64,000 bases of DNA from Comamonas terrigena NBRC 13299 (GTDB lineage: Bacteria > Pseudomonadota > Gammaproteobacteria > Burkholderiales > Burkholderiaceae_C), in NCBI RefSeq assembly GCF_006740045.1, contig NZ_AP019749.1:949001-1013000 (forward strand), written 5' to 3'. Made by a program: the position numbers and the translations under genes. Below are positions 18,593 to 28,200 of the stretch, one piece after another. Position 1 is the first letter of the stretch, and each line of letters starts with the position of its first letter. The notes beneath the pieces were generated by a model, which saw only the letters and a program-made list of their open reading frames with translations, searched no databases and was not told the origin of the DNA.

Positions 18593-19425
18593 GCGGCCTG
18601 CACATGCCGGCCGGAGCCGGAACGCAATGGGTGCAGCCGCTGCGCCAGGCCAGTCAGCAGCCGCCGCAGGCTCCGCGATGGCCGCTGTGGTGCAATGGCC
18701 AGCGCATCGGCAGTGTGGCCGAAGCGGTGTTCGATGCGGCCCAGGCCACGGTCTGGGCCCGGCAGCAGGGCTTTGTGCTGGAGGCCGCCACGGTGCAGGG
18801 CGCACAGGCCTGGCAGTTGCAGGCCGACGATCCCACGGCGGCACTCAATGCGATGGCGCAACTGCTGCGCACACAGGGGCGCTGTGGCCCCTGGCGCAAT
18901 GAGCAACTGGATGTGCATGGCCAGGACGGTGCGCTGGTGGCCACGGTGGAACGCGGCGCCGTGCGCGTGCTGGGCGTGGCCACGCAGGCGGTGCACCTGC
19001 TGGGCTCTGCCCCGGACGGGCGCATGTGGGTGCAGCAGCGCGCACTGAACAAACCCACGCACCCGGGCAAGTGGGACACGCTGATGGGGGGGATGGTCTC
19101 TGCCGGTGACAGCCTGCAGACCGCGCTGGCACGCGAAACGCAGGAGGAAGCCGGCCTGGACCTGGCTCCGCTGCAGCAGCTGCGCCGGGGCGGCCAGGTG
19201 GACTTTGCCTGTCCCAGTGAAGAAGGTGGCGATGGCACAGGCTATATGCTGGAAAGTATCCAATGGTTCCATGCCGTGGTGCCGCAGGGCGTGCAACCGC
19301 AGAACATGGACGGGGAAGTGGCGCAGTTCCAGTGCATCACGCCGCAGCAACTGCAGGCCTGGCTGCTGCAGGACTGCTTCACGCCTGAAGCCAGTCTGAT
19401 TCTGGCCGACCACCTGGGCTGGTAG
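18589..19425 (+). CDS. DUF4743/Nudix hydrolase
   Basis: This protein of about 278 residues has an N-terminal DUF4743-like half and a C-terminal Nudix domain, the combination seen in thiamine-pyrophosphokinase-associated Nudix proteins. The Nudix box runs from GGMVSAGDS to RETQEEAGL. The metal-binding REXXEE core is intact, but the first Glu of the consensus (GX5E) is Asp. Start choice is uncertain: GTG at 18589 overlaps the qorA stop (GTGA), and ATG at 18604 is in frame. It probably hydrolyses a diphosphate-linked nucleotide or cofactor derivative. It ends at a bidirectional terminator. Confidence 0.82.
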   Translation: MSGLHMPAGAGTQWVQPLRQASQQPPQAPRWPLWCNGQRIGSVAEAVFDAAQATVWARQQGFVLEAATVQGAQAWQLQADDPTAALNAMAQLLRTQGRCGPWRNEQLDVHGQDGALVATVERGAVRVLGVATQAVHLLGSAPDGRMWVQQRALNKPTHPGKWDTLMGGMVSAGDSLQTALARETQEEAGLDLAPLQQLRRGGQVDFACPSEEGGDGTGYMLESIQWFHAVVPQGVQPQNMDGEVAQFQCITPQQLQAWLLQDCFTPEASLILADHLGW

Positions 19426-19442
19426 CCGCCGGAACGCGGTGC

Positions 19443-19472
19443 AAAAAAAGGCGCCCGGGGGGCGCCTTTTTT
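19443..19472. terminator. Bidirectional terminator
   Basis: The stem GGCGCC/GGCGCC around a short loop is preceded by seven A and followed by six T. It can terminate the Nudix gene on the plus strand and the Na/Pi transporter gene on the minus strand. Confidence 0.9.
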
Positions 19473-19499
19473 ATGTCTGCGGAAGCTCCCGTCGGGGGC

Positions 19500-21155
19500 T
19501 TACTTCGCCACCGGCTCGCGCAGCCGGCTGGGCGCCAGTGCACCGGTGGACTCCAGGATCGGGTAGGCCACGGAGCACAGCAGCGAGTTGATGCGCTTCA
19601 GGTCGCTGATCAGGTCGATGTGCAGCGAGCTGGTCTCGATGCTGGGCACGGTGTTGTCGGCCAGGCGGTTCAGGTGGGTGGCCGAGTAGGCCAGCTCCAG
19701 GTCGCGGAAGCGTGCTTTCTCTTCCAGCAGCTTCTGTGCCTCGCGCGGGTTGCCGTTCAGGAACACGCTCATGGCCAGGCGCAGATTGCTCAGCAGGTGC
19801 TCGTGCAGCTGGCTGATCTCCTGCTTGCCGGCTTCCGAGAAGTGGCGACCCTTCTTGATCTTCTTGTCCTCGATTTCCTGCAGCACGCGCTCGATGATGT
19901 CGCCGATCTGCTCCATGTTGATGGTGAAGCTGATGATTTCCGTCCAGCGCTGGCCTTCGCGTTCGTCCAGTTCGGCGCGCGAAATCTTGGTCATGTAGTA
20001 CTTGATGGCGGAATACAGGTCATCCACCGTGTCTTCCAGCTTGCGCACCTCGTGCGAGAGCTTGGCGTCATCGCTCTCCACCACCTTCTGCAGGCCGATC
20101 AGCATGGACTCCACCACATCGGCCTGGTGCAAGGCCTCCCGTGCGGCGCAACTGATGGCCAGCGAGGGGGTGGACAGGGCCGAAGGATCCAGGTGGCGCG
20201 GGCGCAGCAGGCTGCCGGCGCTGTGGTCGGCCGGCTTGGGCAGCAGGTTGGACACCCAGCGTGCCACGGTCTGGGTCAGGCCGATGAAGCACAGGCTGTT
20301 GAAGATGTTGAACGCCAGGTGAAACAGCACCACATTCTGGCCCGCGCCGGGAATGTGGGGTTGGGCATAAGTGACCCACAGGCCCATGAACGGCGCCACG
20401 ATGGCCACGCCCATGATCTTGAACAGCATATTGCCCACGGTGACCTGGCGCACCTCGATGGCGGCCTTGGCGGTGGTCAGCACCGCTACCATGCCGCTGC
20501 CCAGATTGGCGCCCAATGTCAGGCCCAGGGCCACGTCCAGCGGAATGGCACCGGAGCTGGCCATGGCCGCAATCAGCAGCACGATGGCCAGGCTGGAATA
20601 GGCCAGCACCGCCAGCACGGCGCCCAGCATCAGTTCCAGAAAAATGTCGCTGCTGACCGAGGCCAGCAAGGTGCGCACGGTGGCGGATTCCAGCAGCGGT
20701 TCGGTGGCTTCCACCACCAGGCGCAGTGCCAGCAGCATCACGCCCAGCCCGATCAGCACCCGGCCAATGCGTCCCGGCGTGGTGTCCTGCCGGGTGATGA
20801 ACAGCACCACCCCGACAAAGATGAACAGCGGTGACAGCCAGGACAGATCGAAGGAGAACAGCACCGCCATGGCGGCCGTGCCCACATCGGCGCCACGCAT
20901 GACCGCCAGGGCGGCAGGCAGCGGAATCAGGCCCTGGCCGACAAAGGCCGAAGTCATCAGCGACGTGGCCGTGCTGGACTGCACCAGGGCCGTCACGCCC
21001 AGGCCCGACAGGGCCGCCGTGAAGCGGTTGCGCATGCTGTGGGCCAACAGATTGCGCAGGTTGGCGCCGAACACGCGCAGCACACCGGTGCGCACCATAT
21101 GGGTGCCCCAGACCAGCAGGGCCACAGCAGCCAAAAGATTGAGTAAGTGCTTCAT
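19500..21155 (-). CDS. Na+/phosphate cotransporter-like protein with PhoU-like tail
   Basis: This 551-residue protein has an NptA-like membrane domain (about residues 1-330) with two inverted Na_Pi_cotrans repeats. The motif QSSTAT occurs in the first repeat; the second has AYSSLAIV and GANLGSG. A C-terminal helical PhoU-like domain (about 345-530) follows. The family includes E. coli YjbB, a phosphate exporter, so export or import of phosphate is possible. The frame extends upstream, but MKHLLNLLAAVALLVWG is the family N-terminus, giving ATG at 21153-21155. No purine-rich ribosome site precedes it; instead two hairpins occupy the leader. Confidence 0.88.
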   Translation of the reverse strand: MKHLLNLLAAVALLVWGTHMVRTGVLRVFGANLRNLLAHSMRNRFTAALSGLGVTALVQSSTATSLMTSAFVGQGLIPLPAALAVMRGADVGTAAMAVLFSFDLSWLSPLFIFVGVVLFITRQDTTPGRIGRVLIGLGVMLLALRLVVEATEPLLESATVRTLLASVSSDIFLELMLGAVLAVLAYSSLAIVLLIAAMASSGAIPLDVALGLTLGANLGSGMVAVLTTAKAAIEVRQVTVGNMLFKIMGVAIVAPFMGLWVTYAQPHIPGAGQNVVLFHLAFNIFNSLCFIGLTQTVARWVSNLLPKPADHSAGSLLRPRHLDPSALSTPSLAISCAAREALHQADVVESMLIGLQKVVESDDAKLSHEVRKLEDTVDDLYSAIKYYMTKISRAELDEREGQRWTEIISFTINMEQIGDIIERVLQEIEDKKIKKGRHFSEAGKQEISQLHEHLLSNLRLAMSVFLNGNPREAQKLLEEKARFRDLELAYSATHLNRLADNTVPSIETSSLHIDLISDLKRINSLLCSVAYPILESTGALAPSRLREPVAK

Positions 21156-21160
21156 GAACG

Positions 21161-21214
21161 GTTCGCTAGGAAGCGAACTAATATAACCCTGAGACCCGGT
21201 GTCGGACACCGGGT
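21161..21214. repeat. Two palindromes in the Na/Pi transporter leader
   Basis: The first is GTTCGCT/AGCGAAC (21161-21167 and 21172-21178, loop AGGA), ending 5 nt before the start codon of the minus-strand gene. The second is a 21-bp near-perfect palindrome with arms ACCCGGTGTC/GACACCGGGT (21194-21203 and 21205-21214, one-base centre). They could be an operator plus a translation-controlling hairpin. Confidence 0.6.
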
Positions 21215-21510
21215 GGCCATCGATAGCGCACCAGGCAGTGCGGTATAGGAATATTTTAGAAAAAAAACGAAACAAAAAGAATGGGTACTAACGGCATCCC
21301 ATCCACCCGGTGCGCTGCGTCTGCCTGACAAGCATTTCCTGTACCTGAAACGCTAGCACGATCGCCTGTATCTGTGAGCGTTGGCGACCCTCCGATCTGT
21401 TGCATGGCGGACACCCGGCGGCCCGGACAAGGCCCTCAAAAAGCCAACCCCTCGCAGCGTGGGGCCGGGAGGGGGTACGAGGTAGGGGGAGGCCGGCGGC
21501 GGCGTGTGGC
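21215..21510. other. Intergenic region between the Na/Pi transporter gene and lspA
   Basis: I see no gene. Near 21250-21280 there is a short AT-rich patch (ATATTTTAGAAAAAAAACGAAAC), unusual in this GC-rich chromosome and a likely promoter region for the minus-strand transporter gene. Confidence 0.4.
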
Positions 21511-22017
21511 TTACACGCCGCGTTTGGCCCGGCGGCTGCGCAGGATTTCGTCTAGGATCAGGCAGGCGGCCCCCACGCTGATGCCGACGTCGGCCACGTT
21601 GAAGGCGGGAAAGTGGCTGCTGCCCCAGTAGAAGTCCAGAAAGTCCACGACATAGCCGTGCTGCAGGCGGTCCACCACATTGCCGATGGCGCCGCCCAGG
21701 ATGCTGGACAGCGCAAAGCAGAACAGCTTGTCGCCGGGGTGTTTGCGCAGTTGCCAGACGATCAGCAGCGTGGCCACCACGCCGATGCCGACGAACAGCC
21801 AGCGCTGCCAGCCGCTGCCGTCGGCCAGGAAGGAAAACGCCGCGCCGGTGTTGTGAGCGCGCACGATGTTGAAGAAGCCGGTGATGGGCGTCCAGTCGCC
21901 CAGCTGGTAGACATCCAGAATCCACTGCTTGGTGATCTGGTCCAGCGCAATGATGGCCAGTGCCCAGGCCAGCCAGGGCCAGATGCGGGCGGTGCGCAAA
22001 GCAAGGGGTGCGGTCAT
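21511..22017 (-). CDS. lspA: Lipoprotein signal peptidase (signal peptidase II)
   Basis: This 168-residue inner-membrane aspartyl protease cleaves prolipoprotein signal peptides after diacylglyceryl modification. Four membrane helices are visible. The conserved blocks [49 protein letters not shown] (catalytic Asp) and [15 protein letters not shown] (second catalytic Asp) are all present. ATG at 22015-22017 is preferred over an in-frame TTG 27 nt upstream. It is downstream of ileS on the same strand, the usual ribF-ileS-lspA order. Confidence 0.95.
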   Translation of the reverse strand: MTAPLALRTARIWPWLAWALAIIALDQITKQWILDVYQLGDWTPITGFFNIVRAHNTGAAFSFLADGSGWQRWLFVGIGVVATLLIVWQLRKHPGDKLFCFALSSILGGAIGNVVDRLQHGYVVDFLDFYWGSSHFPAFNVADVGISVGAACLILDEILRSRRAKRGV

Positions 22018-22149
22018 GGCAATCGGGGATCCTGTGAAACTCAAAAAATCATAGCTGCCGGCACTATCCCCACATGAATTTCAGGTGGATTCGTGCCTGG
22101 ATCCATTGGTGCAGGGGCCTGAGCAGCTTCTGTCTTTGTACCAAAGCAC

Positions 22150-22173
22150 ACCGCCCACGCGGGCGTGGGCGGT
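22150..22173. repeat. Strong hairpin between ileS and lspA
   Basis: ACCGCCCACGC and GCGTGGGCGGT form a perfect 11-bp inverted repeat with a 2-nt centre, 23 nt downstream of the ileS stop codon. There is no T-run, so it may be a processing or stability element or a partial attenuator within the ileS-lspA transcript. Confidence 0.6.
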
Positions 22174-22195
22174 GAGGGGGGGCGTGTGTGGCAGT

Positions 22196-25051
22196 TTAGG
22201 CCTTGCTGCGCACTTCGCCGCTGCCGTGCAGATTGCTGTCGCAGCGGCCGCACAGTGTGGGGTGGGCGGGGTTCACGCCCACGTCATCGCGGTAATGCCA
22301 GCAGCGCTCGCACTTGGCGGCTTCCGACGGGGTGACGGCCACGGCCAGCGCATCGCCTGCCACTGCCTGGGCGGCCGAGGTGATGAGCACGAACTTCAGG
22401 TCGTCGGCCAATGACTGCAGCAGGGCCAGGTCTTCGTGCTGGGCCGAGATGGTGACTTCGGCCTGGAGCGATGCGCCGACCTTGCCTTCCACGCGCACGG
22501 CTTCGATGTCCTTGTTGACCACGTCGCGGATCTCGCGGATGCGGGTCCACTTGGCCAGCAGGGCGGCATCGCCTTCGGGCAGTTCGGTGAACTTCTCCAG
22601 GTAGATGGTTTCGCTGTGGCCCACGATCTTCCAGGCTTCTTCGGCCGTGAAGGACAGGAACGGTGCCATCCAGCGCAGCAGTGCCTGGGTGATCTGGTGC
22701 AGTGCGGTCTGGGCCGAGCGGCGGGCCAGGCTCTTGGGCGCCGTGGTGTAGAGGCGGTCCTTGAGCACGTCCAGGTAGAAGCCGCCCAGGTCTTCCGAGC
22801 AGAACAGCTGGATCTTGGCGACCACGGGGTGGAATTCATAGACCTGGTAGTGGCCGATGATTTCCTTTTGCAGCTGCGCCGCGCGGGCCAGGGCGTACTG
22901 GTCGATCTCCAGCAGGTCCTGGTAGGGGACGCTGTCGGTGGCTGCGTCGAAGTCACTGGTGTTGGCCAGCAGGAAGCGCAGCGTGTTGCGGATGCGACGG
23001 TAGGCATCTACCACGCGGGCCAGGATCTTGTCGTCGATGCCCAGGTCACCCGAGTAATCGGTCGAAGCCACCCACAGGCGGATGATTTCGGCCCCCATCT
23101 TGCCGCTCACGTCCTGTGGAGCGACGGTGTTGCCCAGCGACTTGGACATCTTCTTGCCCTGGCCGTCCACGGTGAAGCCGTGGGTCAGCAGCCCCTTGTA
23201 CGGGGCGCGGCCGAAGATGGCGGAGGCCAGCAGCAGCGAGGAGTGGAACCAGCCGCGGTGCTGGTCATGGCCTTCCAGGTACAGGTCGGCTTCCGGGCCC
23301 TGGTCATGGTGCATGTCGGCGTGGGTGCCGCGCATCACATGCCAGAAGGTGGAGCCGGAGTCGAACCAGACTTCCAGGATGTCGGTGCTCTTGGTGTAGT
23401 GCTTGGCTTCTTCCGCGCCCAGGATGTCTTCTGCGCTCACGCGGCTCCAGGCCTCGATGCCGCCTTGCTCGACCATGTCGGCCGCCTGGTCGAGGATCTC
23501 CATGGTGCGGGGGTGCAGCGCACCCGTGTCCACATGCAGAAAGAAGGGGATGGGCACGCCCCAGGAACGCTGGCGCGAGATGCACCAGTCGGGACGGCCG
23601 GCGATCATGGCGCGCAGGCGGTCCTGGCCGTTTTCCGGGTAGAAGCTGGTGCTGTCGATGGCTTCCAACGCGATCTGGCGCAGGGTCTTCTCGGGCTTCT
23701 GCGCGGGGTCGGTGAACACGCCTTCGCCTTCATCCATGCGGATGAACCACTGTGCGGCCGCACGGTAGATCACCGGCGTCTTGTGGCGCCAGCAGTGCGG
23801 GTAGCTGTGGGTCAGGTGGGTGGTGTCCATCAGACGGCCTGCGACCTTCAGGGCGTCTAGGATGACAGGCACGGCCTTCCAGATGTACTGGCCGCCGAAC
23901 AGCGGCAGGTCCGCCGCGTACACGCCATTGCCCTGCACGGGGTTGAGGATGTCCTTGTAATCCATGCCGTTGTGCATGCAGGAGTTGAAGTCATCCACGC
24001 CGTAGGCCGGCGCCGAGTGCACGATGCCGGTACCGTCGTCGGCCGTGGCGTACTCGGCCAGGTAGACGGGGGAGATGCGGTCAAATCCCTTGTCCACATG
24101 GGCCAGCGGGTGCTTGAAGGGCATGTGGTCCAGCGCCTTGCCTTGCGCGGTGGCCACCACCTGGCCGGTGATGTTCCAGCGTGCCAGGCACTTTTCCACC
24201 AGGGCCGAGGCCACGATCAGCAGGCCGCGTTCGGTATCGACCAGGCTGTATTCCAGATCGGGGTTGACGTTGAGCGCCTGGTTGGCAGGGATGGTCCAGG
24301 CCGTCGTCGTCCAGATGACGATGAAGGCGTCCTTGTCCAGTGCGGGCAGGCCGAAGGCTGCGGCCAGCTTTGCAGTATCTGCAGCGGGGAACATCACGTC
24401 CAGGGTCTGCGACTGCTTGTCCTGGTATTCGATCTCGAACTCGGCCAGCGAGGAGGCGCAGTCAAAGCACCAGTACACCGGCTTCAGGCCACGGTAGACA
24501 AAACCACGCTCCATCACCTTCTTCAAGGCGCGCAGTTCCAGCGCCTCGTTGGCGTAGTTCATGGTCTTGTAGGGGTGGTCCCAGTCGCCCAGCACGCCCA
24601 GACGCTTGAAGTCGACCATTTGCTGCGCGATCTGCTCGGTGGCGAAGGCGCGGCTCTTGGCCTGCATCTCGTCACGGGGCAGGTTGCGGCCGTGCAGCTT
24701 CTCGATGGCGTTCTCGATGGGCAGGCCGTGGCAGTCCCAGCCGGGCACATAGCGGGCGTCATAGCCTTCCAGCTGGCGGCTCTTGACGATCATGTCCTTC
24801 AGGATCTTGTTGACGGCGTGGCCGATGTGGATCTTGCCGTTGGCGTAGGGCGGGCCGTCGTGCAGGATGAACATGGGCGCGCCGCGGCGGGCCGCGCGCA
24901 GCTTCTGGTAGGTGCCCTGGTCTTCCCATTCCTTGGCCCAGCCCGGCTCGCGCTTGGGCAGGTCGCCGCGCATGGGGAAGGGGGTGTCGGGCATGTTCAG
25001 CGTTGCGCGGTAGGCGGACGCTTCGGGCTTATTGGACTTCGAATCAGACAT
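22196..25051 (-). CDS. ileS: Isoleucyl-tRNA synthetase
   Basis: This 951-residue class I synthetase charges tRNA-Ile and edits mischarged valine. The HIGH motif is in [13 protein letters not shown] near residues 70-80, and KMSKS is in [12 protein letters not shown]. The CP1 editing domain carries [11 protein letters not shown]. The C-terminal zinc finger [11 protein letters not shown]...CGRCDSN is complete, so the protein is the bacterial zinc-containing type. The start is the ATG at 25049-25051. It lies between ribF and lspA in one transcription unit. Confidence 0.97.
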   Translation of the reverse strand: MSDSKSNKPEASAYRATLNMPDTPFPMRGDLPKREPGWAKEWEDQGTYQKLRAARRGAPMFILHDGPPYANGKIHIGHAVNKILKDMIVKSRQLEGYDARYVPGWDCHGLPIENAIEKLHGRNLPRDEMQAKSRAFATEQIAQQMVDFKRLGVLGDWDHPYKTMNYANEALELRALKKVMERGFVYRGLKPVYWCFDCASSLAEFEIEYQDKQSQTLDVMFPAADTAKLAAAFGLPALDKDAFIVIWTTTAWTIPANQALNVNPDLEYSLVDTERGLLIVASALVEKCLARWNITGQVVATAQGKALDHMPFKHPLAHVDKGFDRISPVYLAEYATADDGTGIVHSAPAYGVDDFNSCMHNGMDYKDILNPVQGNGVYAADLPLFGGQYIWKAVPVILDALKVAGRLMDTTHLTHSYPHCWRHKTPVIYRAAAQWFIRMDEGEGVFTDPAQKPEKTLRQIALEAIDSTSFYPENGQDRLRAMIAGRPDWCISRQRSWGVPIPFFLHVDTGALHPRTMEILDQAADMVEQGGIEAWSRVSAEDILGAEEAKHYTKSTDILEVWFDSGSTFWHVMRGTHADMHHDQGPEADLYLEGHDQHRGWFHSSLLLASAIFGRAPYKGLLTHGFTVDGQGKKMSKSLGNTVAPQDVSGKMGAEIIRLWVASTDYSGDLGIDDKILARVVDAYRRIRNTLRFLLANTSDFDAATDSVPYQDLLEIDQYALARAAQLQKEIIGHYQVYEFHPVVAKIQLFCSEDLGGFYLDVLKDRLYTTAPKSLARRSAQTALHQITQALLRWMAPFLSFTAEEAWKIVGHSETIYLEKFTELPEGDAALLAKWTRIREIRDVVNKDIEAVRVEGKVGASLQAEVTISAQHEDLALLQSLADDLKFVLITSAAQAVAGDALAVAVTPSEAAKCERCWHYRDDVGVNPAHPTLCGRCDSNLHGSGEVRSKA

Positions 25052-25165
25052 GGAAAACCTTGAAAGCAGGGCAAGGCCATGGCCGGCGCGTTGGCGTCGC
25101 GGCCAGGACGTGAATGGGATGCAGGTGCCCGAAGCGCTGCCGCGCCCAGGCTGGGACGGCGAGCG

Positions 25166-26215
25166 TCAAATTCGGTCGCGCGTGGTCTGGCGACGGGTTT
25201 CGGTGTAGGAAGACGCGGGAATGGACGCAAAAAACGCGCATGCGTCATCGCAGTCCTTGGCGATACCTGCTGTCAGGGCATCGAGACTGTCGTACTTCAG
25301 CTCGTCGTGCAGTTTGTGCAGAAGTTCCACGCGGATGATTTTACCGTAGGCGCCTTCGCCACCCAGATGGGTAGGCCAATCCAGGCAATGTGTCTCCAGC
25401 AGCACACGGCCGCCGTTGACGTCGTTCGGGTCCAGCGAGGGACGCACCCCCAGGTTCGCCACGCCGCGCAGCGGCTGTGCATCCAGGCCGTGCACCAGCA
25501 CCGCAAAGATGCCGCTGGCCGCCGGTTTCCAGTGGTCAAAGCGCAGATTCAGGGTGCGAAAGCCATCGGCCGCCCCGGCCTTGGACTCCGCCAGCTGCCT
25601 GCCCAGCTTGCGGCCATGGACCACATGGCCGGAGATGGTGTAGGGGTGGCCCAGCAGCTTGGCCGCCTGCGGCATGTCGCCGGCCGCCAGCGCCGCCCGC
25701 ACCGTGGTGCTGGAGACACGCTCGCCATGCACCTCGTAGCTGTTCATGCGGGCCACGTCGAAGCCCTGGGCCTGGCCGGCGGCGTCCAGCATGGCGTAGT
25801 CGCCGGCCCGTTGGCTGCCAAAGCGGAAATCATCGCCCACCAGGATGTACTGGGCGCCCAGGCCCTGTACCAGCACGTTCTGGATGAAGGCTTGCGGGGA
25901 TTGGCCGGCCAGCGCATCGTTGAAAGGCAGCACCACCGTCTGGTCCACGCCGCAGATGGCCAGCTGGCTGAGCTTGTCGCGCAGCGTGCCCACGCGGGCG
26001 GGGGCCAGATCGGGCTTGTTCAGCTTCTGCGCAAAGTAGTCCCGCGGGTGGGGCTCGAAGGTCAGCACACAGGTGGGCAGGTCGCGTTGCGCGGCTTCGG
26101 CACGCAGCAATCCCAGCATGGCCTGGTGGCCACGGTGCACCCCATCAAAGTTACCAATGGTGACCGCGCATGCGGGGGCACGATCGGGGTGCTGAAGGCC
26201 TCTGAAAATCTTCAT
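25166..26215 (-). CDS. ribF: Bifunctional riboflavin kinase/FAD synthetase
   Basis: This 349-residue enzyme converts riboflavin to FMN and then FAD. The N-terminal adenylyltransferase domain has TIGNFDGVHRGHQAML and QNVLVQGLGAQYILVGDDFRFG. The C-terminal flavokinase domain has GHVVHGRKLGRQLA, GVANLGVRPS and LETHCLD. The open frame extends upstream, but MKIFRGLQ is the family start, giving ATG at 26213-26215. It heads the ribF-ileS-lspA cluster. A possible connection is the FMN riboswitch 20 kb away that senses its product. Confidence 0.95.
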   Translation of the reverse strand: MKIFRGLQHPDRAPACAVTIGNFDGVHRGHQAMLGLLRAEAAQRDLPTCVLTFEPHPRDYFAQKLNKPDLAPARVGTLRDKLSQLAICGVDQTVVLPFNDALAGQSPQAFIQNVLVQGLGAQYILVGDDFRFGSQRAGDYAMLDAAGQAQGFDVARMNSYEVHGERVSSTTVRAALAAGDMPQAAKLLGHPYTISGHVVHGRKLGRQLAESKAGAADGFRTLNLRFDHWKPAASGIFAVLVHGLDAQPLRGVANLGVRPSLDPNDVNGGRVLLETHCLDWPTHLGGEGAYGKIIRVELLHKLHDELKYDSLDALTAGIAKDCDDACAFFASIPASSYTETRRQTTRDRI

Positions 26216-26384
26216 GGGAATGCTTTGTTTTTCATAGCGCGCGGCGCTTTCCAATTCAGCACGGGATGGCTGTCTGACAGTGAAAGCGAGTATATTGCCA
26301 TCCATAGGGTATGCCTGTCGCATGCCTTATCGGCTTGCCGCGAAACCCGTCCTGGACGTTGACGTTCATTCGAGGAGGTGCATC

Positions 26385-26942
26385 GTGAAGGTTCTGAAGC
26401 TGTCCGCCCACGGACTTCCCCAGTCATGGATCAGCCTGGAGGAGGCCGTGCTGCACTACGCCGCCGATGAGGTCCGCTGGGAATCGGGCGCGCAGATCGC
26501 GGTGTTCCGTGGGGGCCATAACGCGCACACCGGCGAGCAGTCGGTGATCCACATCAACAGCATCATCGGCACCAAAGGCATTCCGCGCATCAACCCGCAT
26601 GCGCTCAAGCCCGGCCTCACCAACAGCAAACTGTTTTCCCGCGACCGCCACCTGTGTGCCTACTGCGGCCGGGTCCACGACGAGCGCGACCTGACGCGCG
26701 AACACATCGTGCCGTTTGCCCAGAAAGGCCAGGACCACTGGATGAATGTGGTCACGGCCTGCCGTGCCTGCAACCACCGCAAAGGGCCGCGCACGCCGGA
26801 GCAGGCGCGCATGCCGCTGCTGTATGCGCCCTACACCCCCAGCCTGTGGGAGGACTTCATCCTGCGCAATCGCCGCATCCTGGCCGATCAGATGGAGTTT
26901 CTGCTGGCCCATGTGCCCAAAAGCTCGCGCTGGGCGTTGTAG
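26385..26942 (+). CDS. HNH endonuclease-family protein
   Basis: This 185-residue protein has an HNH fold with a zinc site: CAYCGR, then LTREHIVPFAQKGQDHWMNVVTACRACNHRKG. The paired CxxC motifs, the His of EHIVP and the Asn of MNVV match the HNH consensus. It is of the small chromosomal type common in Burkholderiales, whose DNA target is unknown. The start is GTG at 26385, directly after the ribosome site GAGGAGG at 26372-26378; the more upstream ATG at 26280 lacks one. Transcribed divergently from ribF. Confidence 0.85.
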   Translation: MKVLKLSAHGLPQSWISLEEAVLHYAADEVRWESGAQIAVFRGGHNAHTGEQSVIHINSIIGTKGIPRINPHALKPGLTNSKLFSRDRHLCAYCGRVHDERDLTREHIVPFAQKGQDHWMNVVTACRACNHRKGPRTPEQARMPLLYAPYTPSLWEDFILRNRRILADQMEFLLAHVPKSSRWAL

Positions 26943-27105
26943 CCGCCGTGCCGGGGCCCGCATGCGCGGCGCTATCTCCACGAGGAGGGCAGGGTCTCCA
27001 GTCCAAGCGCCCAATGCAGACCTTGCTTCTGCGAGGGAAGCGCCTGCCACGGGCACAGAATTTTCAGCATTTGCAGAAACGCCCGTCTGTCCTGTGGTGC
27101 AATAG

Positions 27106-28080
27106 GTGTTTACCCTCGATCGCCTGCTGCGCATGATCGTCCGCGACCGCCCCACCGGCTTCAACCTTTTCCTCATCCTGCGCGGTTCCGTGCTGCAGCG
27201 CATCCGATGGGTGCTGTGCCTGAACATCGTGCTGGCCGTGCTGGTCACCTACGCACATGGCAATCTGTTCGATCTCAAGATCACCGTCACGCCCATCCCG
27301 TTCACGCTGATCGGCCTGCCCTTGGCCATTTTTCTGGGCTTCCGCAACACCACGGCCTACAACCGTTTCTGGGAAGGGCGCAAGCTCTGGGGCGAGCTGG
27401 TGATCTGCGCCCGCACGCTGTCGCGCCAATGCCAGAACTTCATCCGCGTGCCTGTGGTACTGGACCCCCGCAACCGCGTGGGAGATGTGCGGGTGCGCAT
27501 GGTGCACCGTGCGATTGCCCATGCGCATGCGCTGCGTTCCCAGCTGCGCGGTCACCAGGACGACGGGGCACTGGAACGCTGGCTGACGGCCGAGGAGTGG
27601 TTTGCCATGCGCAACCACCCGCTGAATTTCCGCTCCGATGCGCTGATGCTGGCCAACGGCCATGACCTGAGCGACTGCCTGCGCAAAGGCTGGATAGACC
27701 CGGTGCTGGCCGCCCAGATCGACAACACCTTCACCGCGATGACGGCTGCGGCCGCATCCTGTGAACGCATACGCCACACGCCGATTCCGTTTTCGTACAT
27801 GCTGCTGCTGCACCGCACGGCCTATATGTACTGCTTTCTGCTGCCGTTCGGCCTGGTGGACACCACGGGCTTCATGACGCCGTTTGTGGTGGGCATCGTG
27901 GCCTATACCTTCTTTGGTCTGGACGCGCTGGGTGACGAGCTGGAAGAGCCCTTCGGTGTGGAAAGCAACGACCTGCCGCTGGATGCCTTCTGCCGCGGCA
28001 TCGAGATCAGCCTGTGCCAGTCGCTGGGTGACCCCGAGCCACCGCAGCCGCTGCAGCCGCTGGAGTACCGGCTGACCTGA
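27106..28080 (+). CDS. Bestrophin-like (YneE/RFP-TM) anion channel family protein
   Basis: This 324-residue membrane protein belongs to the bacterial bestrophin-like family, whose characterised members form pentameric ion channels. Family landmarks are LRGSVLQRIRWVLCLNIV, LAIFLGFRNTTAYNRFWEGRKLWG and the C-terminal YTFFGLDALGDELEEPFGVESNDLPLD, which resembles the acidic Ca-clasp region. Hydrophobic segments lie near 35-55, 65-82 and 225-275. The start is GTG at 27106; ATG at 27133 (MIVRDRPTGF) is an equally plausible start. Confidence 0.85.
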   Translation: MFTLDRLLRMIVRDRPTGFNLFLILRGSVLQRIRWVLCLNIVLAVLVTYAHGNLFDLKITVTPIPFTLIGLPLAIFLGFRNTTAYNRFWEGRKLWGELVICARTLSRQCQNFIRVPVVLDPRNRVGDVRVRMVHRAIAHAHALRSQLRGHQDDGALERWLTAEEWFAMRNHPLNFRSDALMLANGHDLSDCLRKGWIDPVLAAQIDNTFTAMTAAAASCERIRHTPIPFSYMLLLHRTAYMYCFLLPFGLVDTTGFMTPFVVGIVAYTFFGLDALGDELEEPFGVESNDLPLDAFCRGIEISLCQSLGDPEPPQPLQPLEYRLT

Positions 28081-28105
28081 GGGGCGGCTTCCTTCTTCCC
28101 TGCAT

Positions 28106-28135
28106 AAAAAAACGGACCCCAGGGGAGGGGCCCGT
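28106..28135 (-). terminator. Rho-independent terminator of the acyl-CoA dehydrogenase pair
   Basis: Read on the minus strand, the stem ACGGGCCCC/GGGGTCCGT (one mismatch) is followed by a run of seven T. It lies about 65 nt after the stop of the small-subunit-type dehydrogenase gene. Confidence 0.85.
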
Positions 28136-28200
28136 GCCAAAAGCGGCCGGTGGGCTGCAGTGCGCAGTGCCGGCCGCGAGGGATGCGGGGTGCGCTGGGC

